A stretch of 64,000 bases of DNA from Neodiprion pinetum. Lineage: Eukaryota; Arthropoda; Insecta; Hymenoptera; Diprionidae. Below are positions 46,910 to 60,200 of this stretch, one piece after another; within the stretch, counting starts at the first letter, position 1, and every line of letters begins with the position of its first letter. Under the pieces are notes generated by a model, which was not told where the DNA came from, did not search any database, and worked only from the letters and a program-made list of their open reading frames with translations. The stretch is taken from positions 9,307,257 through 9,371,256 of the forward strand of contig NC_060232.1 in the NCBI RefSeq assembly GCF_021155775.2, given 5' to 3'. Position numbers and translations under genes: made by a program.

Positions 46910-49677
46910 CTACTTTCCAAAGTCTTCCATTTCCTGTATCGTTTCCGGTAACTCTGTTTCCAACGTTTCCGGAAGAAGGAGTGTTATCAGACCAGCGAGC
47001 AACGAGCAGCTTCCAAAAGTTACAAGTGGTATGGCCACTGAGATTTCAGACTGCAAGTAATGACTGGGTTGTACATAGAAGCTTATAGCTTAAAGTAATC
47101 GTCGGCCAGGTATAAGTGGATGTACTTCAGCGGGCAATGAACTAATTATGACTACATACCCGAATCCCATTGAATTCCCACCCTTGTTAAGAAGACCTGG
47201 TCAACCAGACGGACTCTGTAGGACTTATTGTTAGTACTATCAGACTGAATTTCGTTGAACTCACCAATTCGTTAATCATCGGCGCTACGACTCCACCTAA
47301 TCTAGCCATAGCCGAACAAGTACCAACACCAGTATTCCTGAGTACAGTGGGAAACTGTTCCGCTGTGAAGACGCTTATGGTCGTGTATGATATCGAAATA
47401 ATCAATTTTCCTATCATAGACAGAGTTATCACCAGCCAACCCATGTCTGGAAAATGTGAGGAATCACAATTATCAAGACGTGGTATTATGGAGACCGCGT
47501 CTTGTCAATTTCACTAACCGGTAGGAACGAAAAATGTAGAGAGTAATGTAATCGCGACAAGCCACATGCAACTGCACAAGATAAACCTTCTTGGGCACTT
47601 GTCAACTATGCACACCAAGAATACATATGCGGGTAAATCCACACCGGCAGAGATTCCAGAATTGAAATAAACATTGCCTCCAAGGTTCGGCGTGATCCAA
47701 GACAGACCGTAATACGTACAATTATTTACGATCCTGTTAACGTTGAGGTACGAAATATGTTTATTTGTGCAAAAATTTCTTTGGAATATCCGCATCGAAA
47801 GCTGACGTATAGAATTTATATATCAAATCATTACATTACCAGATAACGAACAGTATGAGAGTCCTTTTCCTCATGCTCGGGTTTTTCAGAAGAGCAAAGA
47901 CCGAGTACTTTTTGGTACCTGATTTATCCTCACTGTGATTTTCCAAAAAACCGTTTAACGTATCTGGCGCCAACTCTACACCATTTTCAATAAATGCCTT
48001 GCGAAGGATGTCTATCGCCTCTTCCACACGACCTTTGCTCAGCAGCCATCGTGCAGATTCACGAACAGACCTACCGTGTGAAATTCGCCAATTTATATTA
48101 CGCACTTGAGATTTTGGTTTGAATAGCATATGCATTATTCTCACCACGAGAATACGAGAAGAAGGATAGTTGGAGTAGCAAAGGCAATCTGTAAGATCCT
48201 CCAATTCTTGATGAAGTACGCGAAGCAGATACTTAGAAGAGCACCTATGATGAAAAATATTCCGCTAATACCAGTCAGCAGTTTCTTTTTTGGACCAACT
48301 GTTTCGATTGCTGAAGAAAATAGAAAGAGTAGTAAATCACGGTTATATTAATGCACTTGAAGATTGGACGTAGGATAGTTTCTCAGGTAGCACACTTGTC
48401 GAAATGACGATTATCCTTTGACAAATTAATCCCGATGTAATGTCGACAGACGAAAAATTTGACTTCAATTTGGAAAGAACTCGAGAAAACAGTGACTATT
48501 CGCCTGATGTGAACAAAAGTTCGATATCCTATGGAACTCGCCACAGCGAATGTAATGCGAAATTTTTAAGTTTAGTTTGGCTACTTTTTGATAACGACAA
48601 ATCAATTTACAGACAATTTGTAGACTATTGACTGTAAATTGACAACCTAGCGGACATTTGTGAACATGCAATAGGCATTTTAGTCAACTATTAGCTTCAA
48701 ATACGACTTCTTCATCACTCTCCGATTAGTGGACTTCCTTTTTCTATACGTAATAGCTCGAATACAAGTCCGATTCAAAAAGTTCTCACCAGCAATATAA
48801 GTGGTTAAATACACTCCAGTGGTCGTTGTTGCAACAACCGTTCTTCCAATTACGTACACTGTGAAATTAGGAGCAACAGCTATGAGCAGTCCAGAAATTA
48901 ATTGCACTATTGAGCCCCATATCAAAGTCGTCCTTCGACCATATCTATCCGACAATGTGCTGAAAGTCAGAACTCCCACCATCACACCCAGCATGAAGAG
49001 CGATTCACTTGCAGTTTTCAACCATGCGTTATCGCAGACTAGATCCCACTGAAAAGGAAAACAAAATATCATACCATTTGAAATTCGACTCACTGTCAGA
49101 CATCGTGAAAAGTCAGTAAAGTGTCAAATCTGTACAAACGAATTACTATATGATTATGCTGATACTGCAAGGTAACTAATAAAACTCTTTCTCCCAGAAA
49201 TGTATGCGACAATATTTCTGTGTAGACAGAAATGATATGTTATCTTTCATCTATCATTTGACTAACCTTGGTTGTAACCGTAACCCCGTACTGGTCTTTG
49301 TCGTAAACAAAGGAGTCGCATGTCACAACAGAAGGCATTGATGAATTGAGATCATCACTCCGGGTTTCATAGTGATCTCCGTAATCTAAATCGTACCTCT
49401 TGCATCGCGACCAAGTTCCCGTGTCGCGATCCCATGGATATGTAACATTTGCCAAATCCGGTTGTATGAGATAAGTCGCATTTTCCGGGTCCTCACCGGG
49501 CGTCAAACATCTGAAATCCGGTTTGCCGGCTAGAAAAATCCCTCCCATCACGTGAAAGGTGCTGGATATTATGGGCAGGCACATAGCAAGGTATATCCTA
49601 CGCTGGTACGGGCCAAACGTCCCTAACTGCGAAATCACTTGGTCAAAACCCATCCTTATTGTTTTTCCTTTTTCCAC
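46910..49677 (-). CDS. SLC22-type organic cation/carnitine transporter, copy A
   Basis: Major facilitator protein of the plasma membrane, expected to move organic cations or carnitine-like solutes; the substrate is unknown. Exons read 49267-49677, 48790-49048, 48145-48310, 47840-48070, 47519-47733, 47265-47446 and 46910-47050, phase-consistent, 534 residues (526 if Met at 49653 is used). Seen: N-terminal LGTFGPYQRRIYLAMCLP before helix 1; the large outer loop with N-glycosylation sites (NAT, NVT, NSS) and paired Cys; WDLVCDNAWL; the loop 2-3 motif LSDRYGRRTTLIWGS; RESARWLLSKGR after helix 6; ten to twelve hydrophobic segments; and the C-terminal LLLPETLETELPETI motif. A TAG at the same place as in copy B ends the chain. 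Its neighbour at 51758-54222 is a tandem paralogue. Confidence 0.92.
48633..48668. repeat. Interspersed repeat fragment, copy 1
   Basis: About 36 bases (TGTAAATTGACAACCTAGCG and on) resemble 58456-58493 at roughly three positions in four. It lies in an intron of transporter copy A. Confidence 0.35.
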
Positions 49678-51757
49678 GTCGCGTCACCGTTTTCCGAGTC
49701 TTTTTCACCTGGTTATTTTTCAATTGTCATCAATTACTCGAGAATATTAGTTGGAATCTGATGATAACTTGAAACCCGCTTCATATAACCCGTGCAAAAA
49801 TTTGCTTCAATGTTTCGAACCTCAGATTTGAAAGTATATTAAACACAAATAAAACTCTCTTCGTTTTATGTGTCCTTTCTGTATTTGCATCTGTACACAG
49901 ATAAAATCTTCCGCATTATCATATTGACTGACTCAGATCTAATTATGAGCGCTGGTACCGTAAATCGTATAGCATCAGTGATCATTTTCAGTAATAAATC
50001 AGCTCGACAATTTAATTGAGGATATGAATCTTGAAAAATCCTTGGTTAGCCTGATTCGTTTCTGCAAACTGGTACCTGAGCCTTAGATCTACAAAAATTG
50101 TCCTCGGACGTCTTTGTTTCAACTACAAATATTGACAGTGATTCAGTTTCAAATAAGGCAAGCAAGCCAAAACACTTCAGTGTAATAAACGAGTTGTATT
50201 AAAAATCTGTAATGTCTGGAAAGTTGAGTAGCAATAAAATTATAAATGAAATTGTATATTTTGTCATGCTTCAATATCAGATAATTCTTGGTAGGTATGA
50301 AGTAAAAAAATACAAGTGATACATATGGTTTGTTCTGAATATAATAGGCATGTGATTGATTGACTGACTATTTGTCTAGTGGTGATCCATAAGATAGAAG
50401 AAGATAGTTATGTGAAAGGAATCTTATTTTCGGTTTACAGTTTACGTGTCGATATGTAATAAATGTACATTGTACATGCGTATGGTCTCACAGCTAAATC
50501 ATATATGTATGCGGAAGGGACGGACTTTATATTCAATCGCTTGAAAATCTCTTACGAGTAGACGTACTTTTATAAATCAAAATTGACGAACGATGTAAAA
50601 GAAGGTAATGAAGATTCAAAATAAGTAAATTCTTTAAACGTTTATTTGCTTATTTATTTTCCAACACAATTGACTTATTGTTCCACTTCTGTTTACATTT
50701 GAATGATCGAAAAGAAGCAGGTTTTTTAAGCAGTTTTTGTTTCTTATAATTTGAATAACGTTGATTTGTTGAAATTTCAGCTTACTGTATTTTTCTACGT
50801 ACAGTAAATTTCATCAACATTTAAAATTCATAATATCGGTATTCTAGCTGGAATTTAAAATTTACAAGTCCCTACAGGGCCATTTCACACAGCCAAAATT
50901 TTGTTCAATTATTACCAACGATGTACCTTGGATTTATTTGCATTTTGGAATTTTTAATATGGATTGGACTTTGAAGAAAATGTAGAGTTGAAATTTCCAA
51001 AATCTGCAGTGTTATTTAAGTGAAAAAGCGAAAAGAAAAATAGAAACAGCTATCAAAAACTCATGACTCGCACCTCTGATGTATTCAAATTTTTAAATTC
51101 TCCCCTTCTTTACTCAGGAAAAAAGATAACGTGGAAGATAATAGAACTTTCTCGAAAACGAAAAGTTGAGTTTTCAGTAGATCTCCACTTCAAGGTTGTA
51201 AAAAATTTCATTCGATCATTTTTAGATTATTGTCTGGGTGTGTGTGTACATAATTTTTTGCACAACGATTTCTCGAAGACGAATGAACGAATTAAATTTT
51301 TGGATACGAATAGTCTAGTAGTTTTAGATTTATTTAATGATTTACTTAATTGATTAGGTAAAAATAGATGTTATTTAATAATGTTTTTTGAAGTTTTTAG
51401 GCTGGTCCAACAAATCAGCGACTTGTTAGCATTTGCAAAACTTGAGTTTTCGAATCGTCCATCTTTTGCTTTCACATCTGGAATGAAAAAAATTAGTTGT
51501 TGAACGAATTATTCAGGTCTACTTACGTATTTGTTAAAAAATATAAATACAATACCGGCTCTGGAACGTGAGCAACATTTTACTCATGTGCCCTGGCAGA
51601 GAGATATCTTACATAAAATGCTAACTAAATTTGAGAAAAATAGCGTTCAAAACAAGTACTCAAATTTCGGAGCTACTTACTAGGTTGATTTACTTTGTTT
51701 ATACCGAGGCAGAAAATCTACTTGAAAGAAAAAGCATTTAACAACATTGCTAATAAC
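49678..51757. other. Spacer between the two transporter genes
   Basis: 2.1 kb of AT-rich sequence holding the promoter of copy A and the 3' UTR of copy B. A 96-codon frame at 51063-51353 has low complexity and resembles decayed transposon sequence more than a protein. Nothing else was seen. Confidence 0.45.
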
Positions 51758-54222
51758 CTACTCCTTGAACTCTTCCAACTCCTCTATTGTTTCCGGTAAT
51801 TTTTTTTTTGCCGTTTCCGGAAGCAGTAGTAGCAACAGACCAGCCATCAACGAACCGCATCCATAGATCAAAAGTGGCAGGGTGGCGGAAATTTGAGACT
51901 GTAAATAGCGATGAGTTATATCTGGATCACAGGTATGATGATTTGAAATTCGATCGAATGATCGGTCCCGGGGTTCAGGTCGGAGGTATTTTGAATCTGA
52001 ATTCACTGCTACCTGTTTCTCTATCGCATTGAACTCACCAGATTGTTAATCAGCGGTGTTACAACTCCTGCTATCCTAGCGACGGCCGAAGAAGCACCAA
52101 CGCCGATATTTCTAACAGTGGTGGGATACTGTTCCATCGAGAAAATGTAGAGGGTCGAGTAAGAGGCTGAGCTTGATAGTTTCCCTATCATCGCCAAAGA
52201 TACGGTCGCCCACGGCATGTCTGTAATATAATGTCAGTTAGCGCGTAGCTAAGGACCAATTTAGTTGCTCGGTTATCGTTACGAACGAATAATGTCAGTT
52301 TCGTTAGTCACCGTTAGGAACGAGAATCGTTGAAAGCAACGAGGTCGCTGCGAGCAGCATACAGCCACACAAAACAACCCTTCTTGGGCATTTGTCGATC
52401 GTGGATATCATGAACAAGAGGGCGGGCAGTTCCACCGCAGCAGCAATCCCGGAATTCACGTAAACGTCACCCGCAAGATTGGCCGCGTTCCAAGACAGGC
52501 CGTAATATGTAGCGTTGTTCACAAACCTGAGGGCGTGTATTTTAGAAAACGTATATTCTTAAAAATTTGGATCGTTGCGCACTAAATTGAACGTAGACGA
52601 AATTGTAAACTTTTACGATCGTCTTGAGTGCGCCGGTGACGATAAATTTAAAGAAACGCATTTATCGGAATAGAATAAAATCAGGGCCTTACCAGACAAA
52701 GAACAGTATCAGACTCCTTTTCCTGATAATTGGATATCTTAGAAGATCGTATATCGAGGTTTTTTCAATGATCCGTGTTTCACTAATCTTGTTATCCGTT
52801 TTCAATAAATCATCCAGAGCGTCTCGCGTTAGTTCCACTTTATTTTCTACAGACGCTTCGCGAAGTATCTCTTTCGCCTCATCTAAGCGACCTTTGGTGA
52901 TCAGCCATCGTGCAGATTCAGGAATATACCTGTTCAAATGGTGTTAAAATTTTAAAACACGTTCCACACTTCTCGTTCTGTCTTCGAAACGAAAGGCGCA
53001 ACTTGACGCTGCGTTCTTACCAGATTGAGCCAAGGAATACAAGGGTGGGAATGGTAAAAGCTACTTGTAGCATCCTCCAGTTTCGAATGAAGTATGCAAG
53101 GCAAACAGTCAGGAGGGAACCTACTATAAAAAACAGACTTCCAAGTGCAGCTGGTTTTCTCGTTCTTTGACCAATAGTCTCGATTGCTGAAAAAAACAAA
53201 CAACCATATAAATTAAATTTTGAAAAAGACAACCGACAGTCTCGCGCTAATCACGCACTGCAGTTACAAATTCTATCGGTAAATTGTTATGTATGTGAAA
53301 TTTCGATGCGTTCTCACCAGTAACGTATGACACTACGAACAGCCCATTGGTCGACGTTGCTAGAACTGTTCTACAAACGATGTACATTATCATATTCTGA
53401 GCAGCAGCTACTAGTAGGCTGGTGACTAGTTGTAAGACCGATCCCCATATCAAAATCGTTTTACGTCCGTATTTATCCGACAATCCACCCATCACCAGTG
53501 CACCAAGAAGCACTCCTAGCATGAACAGTGATTCGCTCGTTACTTTCAACCATGCGTCATCGCAGACTAGGTTCCACTGTAAAGGTGTAATGACGATGTT
53601 TTTAATTTCATAATAACCGACTAGCAGATGTTAAAAACCAGTGCGCATGATTCTGGATACAGGTGAACATATGAGACGCGACCCGCTGATTCCATAATCG
53701 TTTCAATCGCGTTACATGTCATTTTTCCCATACAATAAAAGGAAGTTTGCTTATTGTTGGCTGGTAACTGAACCAACCGATCATATTTGATTTTTCCTGG
53801 AGTTGCGTCGCTTATCTTGATTTACTGAAACCTAAAATTCTTTCCTTGTGCAAGTGAATTAGACTCACATTGGTCGACACCGTAAACCCGTACTGGCTTT
53901 CATCGTAAACGAAAGAATCACACTTTACTAAGGGTGGCGTAGGCGTATTGTTCAGAACTTGGTGATTTAGATCATATCTTTCACACGATGTCCAGGCTTC
54001 CGTTTCGTTATCCCATACTGGTTGGGTTGTGTTTGACGTGTACGTTGCATTGTACGGGTTTTCCTCAGGCGTTAGGCATCTGAAATCCGGTCTACCAGCT
54101 AGAAACGTTCCTCCCATTAAATGAAAGGCACAGGATATCATGGGCAAGTAGATGACGACGAATATCTTTCGCTGGTACGGGCCAAACTCCCCCAAGAGTG
54201 AGATAACGTTGTCGTAGCCCAT
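51758..54222 (-). CDS. SLC22-type organic cation/carnitine transporter, copy B
   Basis: Tandem paralogue of copy A, same family and expected topology. Exons read 53869-54222, 53318-53576, 53021-53186, 52693-52929, 52312-52526, 52039-52220 and 51758-51898, phase-consistent, 517 residues. Seen: LGEFGPYQRKIFVVIYLP; outer loop with NAT, NTT, NET and NNT glycosylation sites; WNLVCDDAWL; LSDKYGRKTILIWGS (Lys for Arg at two places of the loop motif); IPESARWLITKGR; and LLLPETAKKKLPETIEELEEF at the end. Five of seven exons have exactly the same length as in copy A. The outer loop (exon 1) and the central cytoplasmic loop (exon 4) differ most. The start at 54222 (MGYDNVIS) aligns with the inner Met of copy A. 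Confidence 0.92.
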
Positions 54223-55528
54223 TTTTATTGTTTTCCTGTTTTTCTCTTACTCTGCCGCTTCTCGAGTCTTCTCCCTACTCGGTTGAATTTGTCTGTCGAA
54301 ACGATGGCAGATTAAGTCATGTTTATCATTCATTGTTTATACTTCGATGGACCATCGCCATTTTAAAACGCGAAAAAGAGACTGAAAATATTGGATACGT
54401 TGTCACTTCAATAATCACAACTGCATAAACAGAGGGATTATTTTAATCTTGAAGTCAGTCTAGTGGAAACTGGTGACAGTTGTAACACTTTTTAGAGGAC
54501 ATTTGCTTCTCGCTTACAATTCATTACCTGTGACTGACATATTTTTTTCGAGTCTTTGCATTGTTAAATGTTGAAAACCTTTTGCCATCGCATCGTTATG
54601 TCAAAATTCCCAACGGTTGTCCGGTAGACAATAATTATCAAACCGAAGAACAAGCAGTTAATGGAAGTAATTGGAAAAATCAACAATGGCACTTATGGTA
54701 CCGAACAATCGTACGAGGATCTAGGATTTTCAAATGTATAATAAAACTCACGTACAGTCTCAGAGTACTCCAACTCTTTAAAAAAATGCCCAAAGCTCGA
54801 AGTCAAGGTCACGCATTGGTCTCATTTACGAAAAAAGAACCGAGATGTATATGTTTTTACTACACAGCTGTAAAAATGTGCATCACCTTCCCCAGCGAAA
54901 TAAACGCCAACGTTGACAGCAATAACAATGGTGCCTTTACTGTAAAGAAACTTAATAAGATAATCAACTTAAAAAGATAAGAGGGCCGGATAATTCGCTA
55001 GTAGTACAAAAATTCAGCTTGTAATTGTGACGATACTAGTAGAAAAATTCTAAATGATTTTTTTTTTTTTTTACCCGCAGTTAAAAAGAAAACTCAAACT
55101 TTACGGTTATGACCTCAATATGTTATTATTAGCTTTATTTTATTATTGTAAAGTATATTGTATGCCATGCTTTACAATTGTTCACAGGTGCAATAAGCAC
55201 ATCTGTAAATACTGTACTCCATACGAAAGGTATTTTCTGTATACGAATAACCAAATTAAATTTCAATATTTTGGAATATCTCACATTGCTTGCTGACGAT
55301 TAAATGAATGATAAAAGTAGATCGTTTGTCGTTGTGTTTTTTCTTTTCTAATGTGAAATTTTTTAACTTGGGGGATTTCAAACGTAACACATTATTGTTC
55401 CTACGCGCGGTGGTGTTGTTGACTAACGTGTGTGTTGGCTAATTTTTTAATGCGACTAATCAGAAGTCAATCAGCATATTACTCTGGCACTATTATCTAT
55501 AAATAACATTTTCTAGAAAGCGTTAAAT
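54223..55528. other. Upstream region of transporter copy B with an orphan frame
   Basis: The first 200 bases are the likely promoter and leader of copy B. A 139-codon + strand frame (54561-54980) begins MLNVENLLPSHRYVKIPNG and contains WKNQQWHLWYRTIV; it resembles nothing I know and may be chance or transposon-derived. Confidence 0.35.
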
Positions 55529-57273
55529 TTGTATAACAATACAACGTGTTTTACCTACGGGAAGCATTTCTACCAGCAGATTTTTGGCTTTGTTACGGGT
55601 TTTCCGACGACCATCAAGATTTCTGTGTCTGCAAAAATAAACTTTAGCAAGCTGTGGATTCTCGACCAATCATTGTCCTCAGGGACAAAGCTTTTCTGCA
55701 CGTTTTTGCTCCTGATTGCGATATTTTTTATTTTACTTTTAAGGCAGATGCAAAGTCCGTCTTTTACCAAATTAGTAATCTAACGAGCTGTAGCTACGCA
55801 ACGATAGATCTGAGAGCAATATTTGGCTGGAATTATTTGTTCTTTAGTCGTGTATCTAGGGAAGGTTTTTTTTGTGACGGATACAAAGCCCGTTTTTTGT
55901 AATTGGGTAGTACTTTGACTGTAGTATCGGATCCTCTCCGGAAGTTACCGCAAGGAGTTTCTATTACAGAAGAATGGAAAGTTGATTAAAATGGGATCAT
56001 TCGTTTCCGTTCCAAGCTGGAACAAACCCATACACTCAACATTTGTAGTATTCACCACTTGTGGTGATATTGGAAAAGTATTCGTTTCGGTCGAGACCAT
56101 TTTTTTTTTTATTTTCAATAAATCTTTAGGTTTGCGGACCAATATTATCCATTAAACAGGATTTCAGAAAAATCTAGGGTTTTCTGTTGTATGGCTGAAT
56201 GAAAAAATCTGAAATTTACACGACTTTACGTTCAAATGATGTGCGGAAAAATTGCCATATTTTCAGCGTATTCTTCTATCAAAATGGATTCAAAATTTCA
56301 ATTTTCGACAAATACCCAAGATCATTTTAGCAACGGCTGGATGAAAATATCTCAAATTCAGACGACTTTATAATCACATGAAGGGCATTAAAAATTCTCA
56401 CTTCCTTTTTTTTGACCGTATGCCTTTAGCAAAACAAATTCATGAAAGTTAAAGGACTTCGACACAACTCATACGACGTTTATCGAAGATTTTATACAAA
56501 TCGTTATAAAACAAATAGAATAATGCAATAGGATATAATTTCATGAAAAATAAAGAAATCATTTTATGAAAAAAAGAGAGCGCTGACGACAAAAGATTTT
56601 GATCATACTTGATGGTACTTCCAGTAATCGAATCGGTTTGTAAAGTGATGAAAAGTACGCGAGAAAATATTGTTTTTATTAGTATAGATGAATGTCAGGT
56701 GATCTTACATTACCGGGGCTTACTAGCTAATTTTACTAAATTATACGTGACAATTTTTTTTTTAAACCTATGCCAACGTTGTTTGTATTGAAACAGAATT
56801 TTAAAGAGGAGTATTTTTTAATTAGATACGCGTCACTCATTCGCAGGAGGTTGGCGCAGAATTCAGCAATGCAATCGTTGCATAACAATCCAGTTTCTTC
56901 AAGGACAGAGAACTTTTCAAAATTTGTGTTTGAAACTTCGCATCAGTACGAGGAGAAAAAATATTTTAAAATGCGTCCACTGGAGAATCGAATACGGAAT
57001 AAAAAAGTTCGGAAAAACTTTGCCCTTGGAATGATCGTTCCGAAGGTATAGCTTGCTAAGTTGATTTTTTTAAATGCAGAATCTCGAAGGTACGTGTATC
57101 AGCCCCATTATTGCTAATTCAGCTGTGGAGTATGTTGAAAATCAGGCCATTAATAGCTTACGATTTCCGTTAACGTTGTATACGAAGTACGTCGATGACT
57201 CTTCGCACCGAGCAAGACCGATGCAAGGTTGTGCGGACGAAGGAGATGAAGAAATGCTCCTCGCGGCAGAATA
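55529..57273 (+). pseudogene. Decayed Penelope-like or related reverse transcriptase fragments
   Basis: Two separate + strand pieces look like parts of one reverse transcriptase. At 55529 the piece FTYGKHFYQQIFGFVTG recalls the conserved Y-Q-G-MG-P region. At 57074 the piece GTCISPIIANSAVEYVENQA followed by LYTKYVDDSSH carries the SPI-A block and the catalytic YVDD box. Frames shift and stop between them, and the 1.2 kb separating them shows only weak frames. No endonuclease or terminal repeats were identified. The class (Penelope-like) is inferred from the YVDD context only. Confidence 0.45.
56191..56383. repeat. Diverged direct repeat, period about 142 bp
   Basis: The stretch starting ATGGCTGAATGAAAAAATCT at 56191 recurs at 56333 as ACGGCTGGATGAAAATATCT. 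Both are followed by a shared ACGACTTTA block. The following sequence is only weakly similar, so this is a little under two copies of a unit. Confidence 0.45.
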
Positions 57274-60200
57274 GCTAACAGTAAGAAAACGTATTAAATC
57301 TTTTACAGTTATCAGAACAGCCCGTAACGCAATAAAATGCACCCGAAGACTAGCTACAAAAATAGGAAACAACTAAAATGTGATTACGTTGCTATCCGAT
57401 GACCGAGTTCAGGGAGAGCCGAACGAGCACTAACTAACAAGACAATCCCCTCGTTGTCAGTTAGCCCGTGTGCATCCGCATGGGTATCCAGAAAACCATT
57501 TAGAAGACAAAAGGAAGACAGGAGAGGGGGATGGTGGTCGGTCAGGTGTCAAGTTCCTAACTACCGCAGCACCATTCGGCCCGCTATCGTTATCATACGA
57601 CAGCTGTAGGCACAGTTGTACAGGTACAATAGGATCAGCTGGAGACCAGAAGTCGATAAAGCTTGACTCTCGGCCGGTCGTAAATGCCAAAGGTAGTAAC
57701 GCACCGAGGTAGCGTGGATTAATCCATCTCGCTTTGGGTGTAAGACCAGAATAGGGTCGAAGAAGGGAAAGGTCGACGATTTAAGCGAGATTGCCGCAAT
57801 GGTGTTGAGTATAGGTATCTTGATCCCACGTTTCTTTATGCTGGAGTGTACGAAGGTGTTCTCTTGCCCATCTTGGCTAAAAGTGACGGCGCATCGCGAT
57901 GTTGTCGAAGGGCGCGGGTTGGTGCACATTTCGAGCTGAATCACAAGGACGTTGAACACTCATTGTAAGTCAGGATTGAACTGCCGATGACGCGTTTAAC
58001 GTTGGTATTGGGATTAGCTGATTCGATAGCCGTCACTCACAACCTGCTAAAATCGGAAGCTGGTGGAGGAACGAAACTCCAAGCGATTTTTTAGTTGGCT
58101 AAGGTGTTAGGTACTTATAACTTACGGTCGACCTCAGCCTCAAGCAGCATCGCATGCGTCGCATCGATGATGGTTGCAGTAATTGAGATATTCCGTAACT
58201 TTCATTTTCACTACCTTTCAGTCCTTCCCCCTTGGGGAAAAATTAGGAAAATTCATTTTTGATTGAAACAAATACTTTTCCTTTATCACTACAGGTGATG
58301 AAGAGCGATAAATATCGTGAAGAACTCGCTGTAACGTATGTAATAGGATAAATAAAATCTGATGATTATCGAAATTTGAAAGTGTCGCTTGACTATTTTT
58401 TGACCGCGGCAAGTCAATATAAATTAAATTTTTATGTAAAAAAGACACTATTTATCGTAAATTGACGACCTAGCGAAAATTCGTCAATGTATGATCTTCG
58501 GTCAACGATTTGTGCACGGCCCGATTATTATACCACGGAGGTTATTAAGTAGAATTTAATATTAGACCAGTTTTGGAAACGAGTGATCATACAATCGAAA
58601 AATTTATCGTCTCTGCTCGTTCATTCAACATAGGACGTTAGAAAACTCATGACTTATTTCGAGCGACCTAAGATGAATTCTTGGATTCTCCACTTGTTCT
58701 TTATGTTATTATTGCTGACGCCCAAATTACTATTCGAATGCACAATACGTAAAATATTTTTTGAATTTTTCCCACTGTATGGGGGAAGGTGACAGCTATT
58801 CGGACATATTAAATTCTGACATTTGTGTAAGGCCTAGACAATTGTAATACAGTGAGTTGGACAATTAGTAAATATGAGGAAATGCATATTTGGTATCAGT
58901 AGGTTTTTTCTTTATTTAAAAGTTCACATATCTGTGTTGTATGCTGAGAGTTAAATCACAGTGAAAGTCAAAATAGTCGTTTTTGCTACTAAATGAATAT
59001 GTACAATTGTTAATTTTCTTTTTTTCTTTACCACGTGACAATGTATCCTGTAGTAAGTGCGACGTCACCTAGGTACCGATAGTTTTCTGTCAGATATATA
59101 ATATTATTATCTCGAAGCCACCTATTTCAGGTATTTTTATATGTATGTACATAAATAAACTCGCTGCAGCATACATATTATGGTACGCATGTCAGGCGGT
59201 TAGGAGGAACGTATGCAAAGAAATATAAATGTAAATATCATTTATTTCGGTAAGTAAATATTATATATAACTGTATTTTTGAATGAAAATAAATATTTAA
59301 TATATACGTTCCAATGTTATTTCAAGTTTATAATGTGATAATATTTTATCGTAATCATATCAACAATATAATGAGTCAGCGAAGACTTTTACGTAACCAG
59401 AGAAAACGACAGCAAAAGAGAATTTTTAATTTAACCTAGTCAGAATTAGGATAAGAAATACATAACATAAACCTATGAACTTGTACTGAAACTCTATTCA
59501 GCTTTGAAACAGACGACAAATGTGCTCGTGTAATAATAAGTGTTAAAAATTACTAAAGCTTACGGATTATTAAAAAGTAATGTAACGCCCGAAGTGCATC
59601 AAGCATTACCATATCTGTATGTTCTCCATATTCGCGCAAATTATTCACTAGCCAGAGAATAACTGGAACGATTTCGGCCGATTTCTTTCAGTCGTATTTC
59701 TGCTCTTTCAGTTGTTGTAACGATTCTCTAGTCAAAACTAGCGTCTTGTCTAGTCGAATGCAACGCTGAAATACTAGGTATTAACTGCGTTACAGCGTGT
59801 ACGAGTCAGTTTTTTAATTGTAGTGTAACGCAGTAATAAGACCGTTGGGCGTAAAATGATGTAGTTCATTCTGCTGTAACTCTCTCACTTTTATGAGACC
59901 AAGAACTTCTTACGACGATAAGTAGGTATTTTTTGATGTGGAATTTGATGCCCGTTCAGGTGCCGGTGAAAGAAATATACTGTTTTATATAAAAAAAAAA
60001 AAAAATAAAGTTGTTCTTCATCTGACATAGTCGGGTCCACTTAGGATAAATCTGACGCTCTCATCTTATTTCTCCCTTCGGACTTTACAATTTTTTTCTC
60101 AAGCATTTTTCACTCGCACTTCTGGCTTTCGAGATATTTGGATTTACTAAGATGAGACACCCTGTATATTATACATCTTACTATGCAATAAAGGTGAATA

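Noticed and set aside
46784..46913. An extra last exon of transporter A (donor AA|GTAGGT joined to AAAGAAAAGTAA after ttgtttcag)
   Set aside because: It keeps phase, but the TAG at 46910 lies at exactly the same place as the stop of copy B, so the unspliced end is simpler.
47187..49093. Open frames on both strands within the transporter introns and exons, for example 48130-48351 and 48801-49052 on +
   Set aside because: They are antisense shadows of membrane-protein exons or intron read-through.
51063..51353. 96-codon + strand frame between the transporters
   Set aside because: Low-complexity, no recognisable motif, no start context or splice support; similar to decayed repeat sequence.
59784..59834. 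Inverted 11-base repeat ACTGCGTTACA/TGTAACGCAGT, considered as transposon ends or an LTR fragment because of TGTAACG
   Set aside because: The arms are only 51 bases from end to end and nothing else of the LTR is present; the shared TGTAACG is probably coincidence.
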